DNA from: VXNE01 sp963668365
GTDB lineage: Bacteria; Pseudomonadota; Gammaproteobacteria; Pseudomonadales; Azotimanducaceae
Length of the DNA: 64,000 nucleotides
Assembly (NCBI GenBank): GCA_963668365.1
Contig: OY764266.1
Coordinates: forward strand, 4,526,001-4,590,000
Direction: 5' to 3'
The notes under the pieces are model-generated. The model was not told the DNA's origin. It saw nothing but the letters and a program-made list of their open reading frames with translations, and did not search any database. Positions 51,400-59,847 of this stretch are shown piece after piece. Numbering within the stretch: the stretch's first letter is position 1; every line of letters begins with the position of its first letter. A program made the translations under genes and the position numbers.

Positions 51400-51825
51400 A
51401 TGGCAATGATTGAGATAGCACGAGGGGCACGGGTGCCCGAAGACGCGCTGTCGATCAAGTTCGTCCGCGCTTCAGGACCCGGCGGACAGCACGTCAACAA
51501 GGTCGCGACCGCCGTCGAGTTGCGCCTGGACCTCGCCCGCGCCAACCTCCCGCAGGGACTGCGCGCCCGGCTGCAGCGCGCTGCGGGAAGACGTCTGAAT
51601 GCGGCGGGAGAAATCGTCATCTTCGCGCAGAACCATCGCAGCCAGGCGCGCAACCGCGACGACGCGTTCGCCCGCCTGCGGGAGCTCGTGGCGCACGCGA
51701 GCCACGCGCCGGCCAGACGCATACCGACGAAACCCTCTCGCGCGGCCCGCGAGCGCCGCCGCGAGTCCAAGCGTCGCCGCAGCAGCATCAAGCGCGCGCG
51801 CCGCCGGCCCGATATCGACACCTGA
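51400..51825 (+). CDS. arfB: Alternative ribosome-rescue peptidyl-tRNA hydrolase ArfB
   Basis: From the ATG at 51400 (another at 51406) the product is 141 residues. It has the catalytic GGQ in FVRASGPGGQHVNKVATAVE, the AQNHRSQARNRDDAFARLRE segment, and a basic disordered tail (PTKPSRAARERRRESKRRRS) that enters the mRNA channel of stalled ribosomes. Length and tail distinguish ArfB from release factors. It is divergent from the PhyH remnant; no strong ribosome-binding site is visible. Confidence 0.93.
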   Translation: MAMIEIARGARVPEDALSIKFVRASGPGGQHVNKVATAVELRLDLARANLPQGLRARLQRAAGRRLNAAGEIVIFAQNHRSQARNRDDAFARLRELVAHASHAPARRIPTKPSRAARERRRESKRRRSSIKRARRRPDIDT

Positions 51826-51936
51826 TTTGGTCAACCCGCATCCGGGTGACTTGCTCTGGAACGCTTCGCGCACCGCCCGCCCGCCATCAGCTACGATAGA
51901 TGGCTGTCGCGCCAGCAGCACGACCTGAGGAGACGT

Positions 51937-52070
51937 ATGGCGGACCTGAACTTCCAGCAACTGAAACGGGACTTCGATCGCGACGGATTCGTGGTCCTGC
52001 GCGGCTATCTGTCAACGGAAGAGCTTGCCGAGATGAGGGACCGGCTGCACCGCTACGCGCATGGTATGCC
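51937..52070 (+). pseudogene. PhyH N-terminal remnant 2
   Basis: The frame opens MADLNFQQLKRDFDRDGFVV then LRGYLSTEELAEMRDRLHRY, the normal start of a PhyH protein, but changes after about 45 residues into unrelated DNA. That DNA in another frame encodes the remains of a membrane protein. The oxygenase domain with its metal ligands is missing. It is the second broken PhyH gene in this stretch. Confidence 0.7.
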
Positions 52071-52082
52071 GATGCTTCAGCA

Positions 52083-52538
52083 GGGCGATTTGTCCTGCAC
52101 GCGGCCACCCTGCCGCTGCTCATTCCCTATGCGCTGCCCGCAATGCGGGCAACCGCCATTCCCGTCGCCAACCGGCGTGATTTCAGAGCCTTCTGCTGGC
52201 TGGTCGCAGTCGCCGCCTAGTGCTATGGCTTCTGGTTCGACGTCGGACAACTTGAACTGGCCCCGGTGGAGGTGTTCGGCCACTTGAGGCTCACCAGCCT
52301 CTCCGAGCTACCTCCATTGGGAACCATCGCCGTGAACCTGATGCTGATACCCCTGGGATTCATCCTGTGGCGGCGAACCGGATGGCCGCTGCTATTCGGC
52401 GGCGCGCTGTTCATACTGCTGGTCAACGGCACCGCCGCTGCCGAGCCCTGGGGTTATCTTGCAGGCAACGGCGCGGGGGTGGTGTTTATCCTCTGCCTGC
52501 TGTTGACGGAACGGTTCCTGATCCGGGAGGATTCCTGA
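52083..52538 (+). pseudogene. Broken membrane-protein gene with internal TAG
   Basis: One frame reads FVLHAATLPLLIPYALPAMR to FCWLVAVAA, a TAG at 52218–52220, then CYGFWFDVGQLELAPVEVFG and three hydrophobic segments: LPPLGTIAVNLMLIPLGFIL, WPLLFGGALFILLVNG and GAGVVFILCLLL. Its 5' end is fused to the PhyH remnant. It was probably a small integral membrane protein of unknown family. A downstream restart at 52266 (ATG) could still make a 90-residue piece. Confidence 0.5.
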
Positions 52539-52615
52539 GCAACTATGCGGTATCGGCGAACCCGAATTAACCCCCAAGGTCATCGCCCGAGTAACTTTCA
52601 CCCAGTGGCAAACGA

Positions 52616-53077
52616 GTGGGTCCAGTCACGCTGAGAGAAATTACCAGCGCCAATCTAGGCGCGATTCTCGAGCTGTCCGTCGCTGACCATCAGCTCGAGG
52701 CCTACCCCCGCTCCAACGCATATTCAATCGCCGAAGCGCACTACCCAGCCAATGACGACCCTGTGTGGCTGAGAGCAATTTACGCCGGGGAAACCCCGGT
52801 AGGATTCATGATGACATCGGAAGTCCCACATCGCGGCGAGTATTTCCTGTGGCGCCTGATGATTGATCACCGCTTCCAAAGCTACAGCTACGGGAGGCGC
52901 GCCGTGCAGCTATTGATCGAACGCATCCGGCAAACCGACAACGCCACAGCTCTGATCACAAGCCACCTCCAGCAAGATGCAAACGCCGGGCGCTTCTATG
53001 AACGGCTGGGGTTTACGTACACGGGCGATCTGATTGGAGAAGACGACCTTGAAATGAGGTTAACCTTCCAGACCTAG
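52616..53077 (+). CDS. GNAT-family N-acetyltransferase
   Basis: A GTG start gives 153 residues of a GNAT domain. There is a central beta strand LRAIYAGETPVGFMMTSEV, the acetyl-CoA loop RFQSYSYGRRAVQLLIERIR (Q/RxxGxG/A type, with SYGRRA), and a C-terminal NAGRFYERLGFTYTGDLIGE. It resembles diamine/spermidine N-acetyltransferase-like members. The acceptor is unknown. Base composition is lower in G+C than neighbouring genes, and both flanks are decayed or empty DNA, so acquisition is likely. Confidence 0.85.
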   Translation: MGPVTLREITSANLGAILELSVADHQLEAYPRSNAYSIAEAHYPANDDPVWLRAIYAGETPVGFMMTSEVPHRGEYFLWRLMIDHRFQSYSYGRRAVQLLIERIRQTDNATALITSHLQQDANAGRFYERLGFTYTGDLIGEDDLEMRLTFQT

Positions 53078-53315
53078 GAGCCTTCAGCCGGGGGTGCTTC
53101 CCCGACCGCTGACGCGCAAGGAAGTGCCAGCATTTCCCCCGTCGCTGGAGGCGTACTTCCATGCAAGCCTGCGACGTAGAACGGCACGCAAGTGCCGATC
53201 AAGGCGCAGATCCGGGACGGGCGGGATGGGCGAAACAGAGGGCTTGGGCTGGGGCAAAAAACGGCGCCCGTCAGGGCGACGGATATTATAGCGCTAGTGT
53301 CGTGTCCCGAACCGC
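53078..53315. other. Gap with small hairpins, no gene seen
   Basis: Short inverted repeats are visible (CGGCACGCAAGTGCCG near 53191; GCGCCCGTCAGGGCG near 53266). Small frames here have no recognisable homology. The hairpins could act as terminators between the GNAT gene and the convergent PhyH gene. Confidence 0.35.
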
Positions 53316-54485
53316 CTAGATGCCGAGATCAAGCAGGTTGTAGTCCTTGATGCGCTCACGGGCCGCATCGCTCCACTCGAACGTCGCGCCCTCGCTGACG
53401 TGGGGCTGGTACCGGAAAGAGTCTTCGTCCGGGAACCGCTGCCGGCGCGCGTCGATCGCGTAGCCGAGCATCCGGGAGCGTTTCCGGATGCGGTCGGCAT
53501 CGTAGATGATCTTGTCGCTTCCCGGGGCGTGGATGCCGTTGCCCCTCGCGCCGAGCACCGAGGCGCGCCGATGAAAACCGAAGTTGACGGTGACGCGGAG
53601 GTCGGGGCTCGTGTTGGCGAACGAGCCGTGCACCGCCTGGCGGTTGCACATGCCGACGTCGCCGGGCCCGCAGAGAAGCGGCACGGCCTGCGGCAACCGA
53701 TCCGAGCCCGCCGCTTCGCACATCGCCTTGATGTCGGCCTGTGCGAGATGCGATCCGGGAACGATCCAGAGACCGTTGGCCGCATTGCAGCCGTAGACCT
53801 GCGCCATGAAGTTGAAGCCGTGGCTGCCCTTGTCGAATATCGGCGTGTCCCAGTGCGTGGTGCCGTCCTGATGCCATGCCACGGAACCGCCGAGTCCCGG
53901 TTGCTTGATGAAGAGCACTTCGTTGAAAGGCGTGAAGTCGTCGCCGTTGATCGCGGCCGCGACGCGGAGCAAATCGGGATGTCCGTATACGCGCAGGCTC
54001 GCGTCGGAATACTGCAGGGCACCGGAGATCACCTGCAGCACGTAGTCCGGCGCATCTTCGGGCGGGGTCGGTTCGATCATCTTCGCCGGATGCCTGCCCT
54101 GGTTGCGCTGCGTCCCGCCGACGGGATCGGACAGCGGCCGGACCAGCGAAAAACCGAACATCTCGCGGTCCGCGTTCAGCGCCGGACGCCCGTGGCGGTC
54201 AAGTCTCACCTCAGGTTCCGCAGGCGCCCGATCGAGGATGCGATCGAGGTCACGCTCAAGGTCAGCCAGTTCTTCCGGTCGGAGAACGTCTTCGAACACA
54301 TAGAAGCCGCAGCGCCAATACGCTTCCAGGATCTCTTCGCTGAGTGATCCGTCGGCATTGAAACGAATGGGTCCGCGATTGCCGAGCCCACGGGCGCGCG
54401 CCTCGCCGGCGGCCCGATAGGCCGCCATGGCCGCTTCGTGCTCTCCGTAGTCCGCAGCGATGGGGTGTATGGAACTCAGTGACAT
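53316..54485 (-). CDS. Phytanoyl-CoA dioxygenase (PhyH) family protein, long type
   Basis: The internal ATG at 54485 (after AGGCGGG) gives 389 residues, longer than typical PhyH because of an extended N-terminus. Fe(II) ligands are in SVAWHQDGTTHWDTPIF (HxD) and NRQAVHGSFANTSPDLRVTV (distal His and Arg). The YWRCGFYVFEDVLRPEELAD segment is the family's opening helix. It probably hydroxylates a small hydrophobic or natural-product substrate. It is followed 97 bp upstream by mgtE on the same strand, without obvious functional link. Confidence 0.85.
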   Translation of the reverse strand: MSLSSIHPIAADYGEHEAAMAAYRAAGEARARGLGNRGPIRFNADGSLSEEILEAYWRCGFYVFEDVLRPEELADLERDLDRILDRAPAEPEVRLDRHGRPALNADREMFGFSLVRPLSDPVGGTQRNQGRHPAKMIEPTPPEDAPDYVLQVISGALQYSDASLRVYGHPDLLRVAAAINGDDFTPFNEVLFIKQPGLGGSVAWHQDGTTHWDTPIFDKGSHGFNFMAQVYGCNAANGLWIVPGSHLAQADIKAMCEAAGSDRLPQAVPLLCGPGDVGMCNRQAVHGSFANTSPDLRVTVNFGFHRRASVLGARGNGIHAPGSDKIIYDADRIRKRSRMLGYAIDARRQRFPDEDSFRYQPHVSEGATFEWSDAARERIKDYNLLDLGI

Positions 54486-54581
54486 CGTACCCGCCTGTCT
54501 CGAACCTCCCAAATCATGATGGAGTGACCGACCGGTTTACGCAACCGGCCCCGGGCTGCGACTCACCCATCGGATGTACGC

Positions 54582-55934
54582 TCAGAGCCAAGTGATAGTC
54601 AGCGTGGCTGTCCCCAGGAGCAGGAAGAATCCGCACATGTCGGTGACGGTCGTCAACACCGGTCCGGACGCCACGGCGGGATCCGCTCCAAAGCGCTTGA
54701 GCAACAGCGGCACGGTTCCGCCGATGGAGACCGCCACAACCGTATTGACGGCCAGCGCGAAGGCCACCACCGCGCCCAGGGCAAAGCTGCCCTTCCACAT
54801 CCACGCGGCGGCGCCCAGCAATACGCCAAGGGCGATGCCGTTCAGAACTCCAACCTTGGCCTCCTGCCACCAGACGCGCAGTACGTCGCGGGGATTCGAA
54901 ACGCCGAGCGCAAGTTCGCGCATGCTGATCGCGACCGCCTGGTTGCCGGAGCAGCCGCTCATGTCGGAGACGATGGGCAGGAACACGGCCAGGGCGATGA
55001 CCGCCGCGAGAGTCTCTTCGAACGCGGCGATGACGCTCGCCGCGATCATGTTCAGCACGATGTTGATCGAGAGCCAGGACAGCCGCCGGCGCGAACGCAG
55101 TCCCAACGGCATGCTCCGCAATTCTTCGCCGCCGACGATCCCCTGGGACTTCAGGTGATCCTCTGCGGCCCGTTCCGCCAACGCGTCGTCGACGTGCTCG
55201 CGCTCGACGACGCCAAGTAATGTCCCGTTATCGTCCGTCACGGGCAGCGACAGGACCTCGGCCTCCTCCAGGCACGCATCGACCGTGGTCAGATCCGCCT
55301 CGGCGTTGATGGCGGTTGCAGGGGTCATCAGGTTTCTGATCGCCATCGATGGCGGGGCGGCAACGAGGTTCCGTGTCCGAACCGCGCCGATCAGCCGACC
55401 TTCGGGATTCACCACGTAGGCGAACCGGACCAGGTAGGGCGAAAGTTCGCGATCACCAGACGTCAGATCCTCCAGCACCTCACGCGCCGAGGCCGACGCC
55501 GGGAAGGCAAGGAAATCCCGCACCATCAGACCACCGGCGGACTCTGCGGGATAGGTCATCAACTGCCGGGCATCCGCAGCCGTCTCGGGGGCAAGCGCTC
55601 CGAGAATCCGGTTCCGGTCTTCGTCCTCCACTTCCGCGAGCACGTCCGCCCGCTCGTGGCTCGGTAGCGCCGTCACGATGGACGCCGCGTCTCGCACCGG
55701 CAACGCTTCGATCAGGTCGGCAGCGACTTCGTCGGGCACATCCTCGATGAACTCCGCGGCGGTCTCCGGCGCCAGCGCCGACAGGATCGCCTGGCGCTCG
55801 TCCTCGCCGAGGCGGAACATCGCGCGCACGACGTCCGAACCCGACAATGTCGCAAGGTAGGCATCGACCGCGACCGGGTCGTCGACGATCAGCGTCCTGA
55901 GCCGCGCGAAAGGCTCAACTGTTACGGTGTCCAA
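54582..55934 (-). CDS. mgtE: Magnesium transporter MgtE
   Basis: The 450-residue protein has all MgtE parts. The N-terminal helical domain reads LGEDERQAILSALAPETAAE and LIEALPVRDAASIVTALPSH. Two CBS domains follow (YVVNPEGRLIGAVRTRNLVA; LPVTDDNGTLLGVVEREHVD). Five C-terminal membrane helices carry the pore signature FLPIVSDMSGCSGNQAVAIS. Magnesium binding to the N and CBS domains closes the channel. No RNA leader of the magnesium-sensing type is recognised upstream. Confidence 0.95.
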   Translation of the reverse strand: MDTVTVEPFARLRTLIVDDPVAVDAYLATLSGSDVVRAMFRLGEDERQAILSALAPETAAEFIEDVPDEVAADLIEALPVRDAASIVTALPSHERADVLAEVEDEDRNRILGALAPETAADARQLMTYPAESAGGLMVRDFLAFPASASAREVLEDLTSGDRELSPYLVRFAYVVNPEGRLIGAVRTRNLVAAPPSMAIRNLMTPATAINAEADLTTVDACLEEAEVLSLPVTDDNGTLLGVVEREHVDDALAERAAEDHLKSQGIVGGEELRSMPLGLRSRRRLSWLSINIVLNMIAASVIAAFEETLAAVIALAVFLPIVSDMSGCSGNQAVAISMRELALGVSNPRDVLRVWWQEAKVGVLNGIALGVLLGAAAWMWKGSFALGAVVAFALAVNTVVAVSIGGTVPLLLKRFGADPAVASGPVLTTVTDMCGFFLLLGTATLTITWL

Positions 55935-56327
55935 GGGATGGTTCCTCTATCGTCAGGCCAAAGTGATTATCTGGCTTCACACCGCACCAACGCTACGGGC
56001 CGTTCATCCCTCGGCTCGGATTTGCCACAGGCAAGGTGGTTCGTTTGAGCGCGCGGGCCATGGGCAGACGCCTACGTCTCGTGCTCGCGATCACTTGCAG
56101 ACGCAAACTCACGGCGCCCGTACTATCCCAAACCGGTATCCGCTAGTCCCCGGTCGGGTTTTCGCGTTCGTTTGCGATGCGCTATCGTACTCATGCGTGT
56201 TGCCTCGATGGATCGTTTCGACATCGAGGTTGACGCGGGGCGCATCCCCTGGGCTTTGGCCCGGGCGCGATTATGATCGCAGATGACGCATGCGGGTTCC
56301 GCGCTCTGACGTAGTGGGGATTCGTGC
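55935..56327. other. Intergenic region between mgtE and the methyltransferase gene
   Basis: About 390 bp without a supported gene. Frames on both strands are short and basic, with no recognisable domain. It should contain the divergent promoters of mgtE and the DNA methyltransferase. It also marks the left edge of the lower-G+C accessory segment. Confidence 0.4.
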
Positions 56328-57224
56328 ATGGAAGTGTTGGACCTGTTTGGCGCGGCTGGAGTAGACCCGATCAAGACTTCCCCGATACCCGCTGTAAACG
56401 TCGCATCCGTACCGCAGCGCAGTCCCCTGCGCTATCCAGGAGGGAAGACTTGGCTGATTCCACATATTCGCGCTTGGCTGGGTGGCCTGGATGCCAAGCC
56501 GAGACTACTCATCGAGCCCTTCGCTGGTGGCGGAATAGTGTCCTTGACAGCCGTAATGGAGGGGCTGGTCGAGCGATGTCTGATGGCGGAGCTGGACCGT
56601 GACGTAGCTGCTTTTTGGCACGCCGCTCTTCGCTTCGGTCCACTCATCAAGGAACGTGTCCTCAATTTTGATCCAACGCGCGACGCGGTGCATGCCCTCG
56701 GCAATCGTCAACCGTGCGATGTCGTTGAGCACGGGTTTCGCACCCTCGTTCTGAACCGTACACGCCGCGGCGGCATTCTGGCCCCCGGCGCATCCTTGAA
56801 TCGGTCGGGGGAAAACGGGAAGGGCATCGGATCAAGATGGTATCCGGAAACCATCGTCAAGCGTCTTGACCAGATCGGCAAACATGCGGACCGAATCACC
56901 TTCTGCGAAACAGAAGGGACGCAATTGCTCGAATCTCTGCTGGATCGCTCCACCACGGATACCGTTGCATTCGTCGACCCTCCCTATACCGCTGGAGGCA
57001 ACCGCGCAGGCAGGCGCCTTTACGCTCACAACGAAGTCGATCATCCAGCCTTGTTTGAGATTCTTAGCCGTAGCGGAGCAGAATTTCTGATGACCTACGA
57101 CTACGCTCCCTCAATCGTGAAGCTGACAGAGAAACACCGATTCAACGTCGTCCAGGTGACGATGAAAAACACCCAGCACGCCAAGATTCCCGAATTAGTC
57201 ATCACTAGGCACCCCGTATTTTAG
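56328..57224 (+). CDS. D12-class (Dam-type) N6-adenine DNA methyltransferase
   Basis: The 298-residue protein has methyltransferase motif X at residues 33–41 (PLRYPGGKT), the AdoMet-binding motif I at 63–70 (EPFAGGGI) and catalytic DPPY at 217–220 (VAFVDPPYTAGG). This order (X–I–IV) defines the D12/Dam class, which methylates adenine in short palindromes such as GATC. A target-recognition segment with VLNRTRRGGILAPGAS is visible. Length fits the class. There is no cognate classical restriction enzyme next to it; instead a ParB-like protein and a nuclease-like protein follow on the same strand after 312 bp. The recognition site is unknown. Confidence 0.9.
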   Translation: MEVLDLFGAAGVDPIKTSPIPAVNVASVPQRSPLRYPGGKTWLIPHIRAWLGGLDAKPRLLIEPFAGGGIVSLTAVMEGLVERCLMAELDRDVAAFWHAALRFGPLIKERVLNFDPTRDAVHALGNRQPCDVVEHGFRTLVLNRTRRGGILAPGASLNRSGENGKGIGSRWYPETIVKRLDQIGKHADRITFCETEGTQLLESLLDRSTTDTVAFVDPPYTAGGNRAGRRLYAHNEVDHPALFEILSRSGAEFLMTYDYAPSIVKLTEKHRFNVVQVTMKNTQHAKIPELVITRHPVF

Positions 57225-57536
57225 ACCAGCGTCCCGTAGCGCCCGAACAGAGGGTCCGGCATCTGCAGGTGATACGTAGTCGATTGGTGATCCCCGCACC
57301 CTTGACGCTCCGGCCTCGCCTATGCCCCGATCTCGCTTGTCGTCCATGGAACCGTCGTCCTAGTCACTGACGATCACTATGACCCCTTTCTGTGCCGTCA
57401 CAGGACGTAGGTGGTATCGTAATCAGCAGCCTGTTGGTTGGCGGGTAGTGGACCCACCAACTGTGCAAAGCGGGAGCCTGTACAACGGTGCGTTGAACAC
57501 AGCTTCGATTCGCCGGTAAGCGAGGAGTCGTACGAA
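57225..57536. other. Gap between methyltransferase and ParB-like gene
   Basis: No gene is supported in these ~310 bp. An imperfect dyad, GTTGGTTGGCGGG / ACCCACCAAC near 57434–57462, lies about 75 bp before the ParB-like start and could be an operator or attenuator. The gap is large enough for a separate promoter, so the downstream pair may be transcribed independently. Confidence 0.4.
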
Positions 57537-58682
57537 ATGACTGACGCTATTGGGTCACCGATGCCGCCGCTTCGGGAAGTGGCCTCCGTACCTGTGGATG
57601 GCTTGGCGCTCGATTGGCGGAACCCGAGGCTCGTAGGTATCGATTGCGACGTGTCGGACTCAGAGATCATCGCGCAACTGTACCGATCAGAAGATCTAAG
57701 CGAACTGCTGCAGTCCATCGCCGCCAACGGGTACTTGGACATCGAGCCTCTGGTGGTGGTGAATGAGGATGGAGCCAAGTTGACAGTGCTCGAAGGGAAC
57801 CGGCGACTGGCTGCCCTGCGGCTGTTCCGGGACCTTGGTCTGGCAAGACAAGTAAGGGAGGAGTCCAAGGTCAGGATCGTGGTGCCCGAGTTGCCGGAAG
57901 AGCATAGACCGACGCTAGAGCAGGTGTCCGTGTACAGGGTGGCGCTCAGACAGGACAGTTGGTCCTTCATAGGATTCAAGCACATCAACGGAGCGGCAAG
58001 ATGGGATTCGTACGCTAAAGCGAAATTTGCCGCAGACTGGTACCGCTTGGACGAAACACCGCTTTCGGAGATCGCAAATCGAATCGGTGACAAACACGAC
58101 ACGATAAAGCGGATGGTGAATGCGATATATGTATTGGAGCAGGCGCAACAAGCGGGTGTCTTTTCGATCGACGACCGAGTGGCCCCGCGCTTCAGTTTCT
58201 CGCACCTTTACACGGCGCTGTCCCGGGCCCCTTACATGGGATTTCTGGGCCTAGATTCTGCCTGGTCCCGTTTCGATCCGACACCGGACCCAATCCCGCC
58301 AAGCAAACTGGAGCGGCTAACGGAGGTTCTTCGTTGGATCTACGGATCGAAGACTGATGAGGTTGAGCCGATCATCCAGTCCCAGAACCCGGACATCAAA
58401 CGTCTCGCGGAAGTGCTCTGCAGCCCGGAGGGGTTGGTGGTTTTGCGAGGGACGGGGTCGCTGACGAACGCGCACGCAAGCACACGGCCTGTAGAGGGGA
58501 AGTTCTCGGGAGCGCTGCTCAGGGCGCGTGATGAGATACGCGAGGCGTCGAACAATCTGCGAGGTTTCGATGGCAAAGATGGCAGCCTCGTCGAAATCGC
58601 GGGGGATGTGTCGGAGACCGCGCAAACAGTTCATCAGCGCTTGTTGAGAAGGGTTCGGGATGCGGCTTCGGTCAACGAATGA
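57537..58682 (+). CDS. ParB/Srx-superfamily protein
   Basis: The ATG at 57537, nine bases after GAGGAG, gives 381 residues. The N-terminal ParB/sulfiredoxin-like domain has the box I-like WRNPRL (27–32), the YLDIEPLVV strand (66–74) and the box II EGNRRLAALRLF (86–97). That domain in ParB proteins binds and hydrolyses CTP and in relatives acts as a nucleotide-dependent switch or nuclease. A helix-turn-helix-like region follows (LSEIANRIGDKHDTIKRMVN), then a helical C-terminus. No ParA is nearby, so plasmid partition is unlikely. It overlaps the next gene by 4 bp (ATGA), which implies a stoichiometric partnership. Confidence 0.75.
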   Translation: MTDAIGSPMPPLREVASVPVDGLALDWRNPRLVGIDCDVSDSEIIAQLYRSEDLSELLQSIAANGYLDIEPLVVVNEDGAKLTVLEGNRRLAALRLFRDLGLARQVREESKVRIVVPELPEEHRPTLEQVSVYRVALRQDSWSFIGFKHINGAARWDSYAKAKFAADWYRLDETPLSEIANRIGDKHDTIKRMVNAIYVLEQAQQAGVFSIDDRVAPRFSFSHLYTALSRAPYMGFLGLDSAWSRFDPTPDPIPPSKLERLTEVLRWIYGSKTDEVEPIIQSQNPDIKRLAEVLCSPEGLVVLRGTGSLTNAHASTRPVEGKFSGALLRARDEIREASNNLRGFDGKDGSLVEIAGDVSETAQTVHQRLLRRVRDAASVNE

Positions 58683-59683
58683 CCTCCCCTGTCTACCTTC
58701 CCTCCGACGAGTTCGGGGGTGTCAACCCGCCTGATCTTGACTTGGCGGCGGACTACCTCGAATTGAAGGCGGCCGTGTCGCCGGTTGGACAGTCGTATAG
58801 TTCCGAAATCGTCGATGCCTTGGAGATCGCCGCAGAGTCGGAATTCGAGGACGTCAACGAAGAGGTCGAGACAAGGGAGTCGGTCGCGACGGGGGCGGTG
58901 ACCCGAATCCGCTTGCGGCAACGTGCTTTGGGGAGCGCCTACCCTTTTTCGACTGATGAGTTCGGCAGCATCGTTTCTTTTCAGGCGGAGACGCCAGATC
59001 TCGGCCAGGCGGCGTACCTGGTTTCACTCGTACTTTCTAATCTTCGGGCGATTACTCCGTTGCTCGACGGCTCTGAGTTGCACCCCTCGGAGGACCAAGT
59101 GAAAGCACTTCGACAGTACTTCCAGTATTTCGCGACTGCTGCACTTGCGGCGGAGGTCGGAGGGCAAGCATGGTCCTTTGGATTCCCCCGGCCCGACGGG
59201 AGCGGTTTCGTCGGCAAGTTGTCCGAGATCTGGTCTGTTTTGAAGGACGGGGCCGTCAAACCCGACCCTTCCGCACCCGCAGCACCGAAAGACGATCAAA
59301 TCGACGTATTCGCTTGGCGCGAACATACAGACGGCTTGCCGGGCTTCCTGTTGGCGGCGGCGCAGGTGGCTACTGGGAGTGATTGGAAGGAAAAGTCAAT
59401 TAAGAACCATGTCAAGGGAGTGTTCTCTACGCGGTGGTTCAGTCTATGTCCCGTAACGGAAATGGTTGCCTACCATGTCGTGCCATTCGCACGGCCCGAC
59501 GAGAAATTTCGCGACGACGTTCTGGTGCTCGGCAACGTATTGCACCGGATTAGGGTTCCGAAACGAGTTTCTGAAGCAGAGATCCTCAAGACACAAGGGC
59601 CTGTGATCGAAGGATTCGACCGACTACAAGCAGCGGCGAACTGGATCGCAAGCTACTTACGGAAGGCGAGAGGGCAGGAGTGA
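58679..59683 (+). CDS. Putative PD-(D/E)XK-like nuclease, unnamed family
   Basis: A 334-residue soluble protein translated from an ATGA overlap with the ParB-like gene. I do not recognise a named domain. Residues 207–240 have the look of a restriction-type nuclease core: QIDVFAW (Asp209), then a hydrophobic strand, AAAQVATG (Gln229) and SDWKEKS (Lys237/Lys239). This resembles D-(E/Q)-x-K sites followed by a helix. The N-terminal ~180 residues are acidic and helical. Coupling to a ParB-like protein and proximity to a DNA methyltransferase support an effector role in self/non-self DNA discrimination. The nuclease call is inference from motif shape. Confidence 0.5.
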   Translation: MTSPVYLPSDEFGGVNPPDLDLAADYLELKAAVSPVGQSYSSEIVDALEIAAESEFEDVNEEVETRESVATGAVTRIRLRQRALGSAYPFSTDEFGSIVSFQAETPDLGQAAYLVSLVLSNLRAITPLLDGSELHPSEDQVKALRQYFQYFATAALAAEVGGQAWSFGFPRPDGSGFVGKLSEIWSVLKDGAVKPDPSAPAAPKDDQIDVFAWREHTDGLPGFLLAAAQVATGSDWKEKSIKNHVKGVFSTRWFSLCPVTEMVAYHVVPFARPDEKFRDDVLVLGNVLHRIRVPKRVSEAEILKTQGPVIEGFDRLQAAANWIASYLRKARGQE

Positions 59684-59750
59684 GACATCAGTGTAGCTCG
59701 CTCTACCCTATTTGCCGGACGAGACTCCACGATCCTGCGGAAACATGAAC

Positions 59751-59824
59751 TTGTCAATTTTTTCAAAGTTGATAAACATTGTCGAAATACTGACAATGTT
59801 TGATGGAATTTCGAGAATTGACAA
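59751..59824. promoter_or_regulatory. Nested palindromes upstream of the Fic gene
   Basis: Two inverted repeats are nested in an A+T-rich stretch. The outer pair is TTGTCAATT (59751–59759) with AATTGACAA (59816–59824). The inner pair is AAACATTGTC (59774–59783) with GACAATGTTT (59792–59801). All four arms carry a TTGTC/GACAA core. The last arm ends 23 bp before the Fic ATG, a position suited to repression. Confidence 0.6.
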
Positions 59825-59847
59825 TCTTTTCGGGGGAATGGCGATAA

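Noticed and set aside
53094..53291. A 65-codon plus-strand frame after the GNAT gene
   Set aside because: Arginine/serine-rich, no ribosome-binding site and no recognisable fold; more likely untranslated DNA with small hairpins.
56123..56374. A basic 83-codon minus-strand frame before the methyltransferase
   Set aside because: It overlaps the methyltransferase start and shows no domain or ribosome-binding site.
57537..58682. ParB-like gene as a plasmid or chromosome partition gene
   Set aside because: No ParA partner or parS-like repeats are nearby, and it is coupled to an unrelated protein of nuclease-like type.
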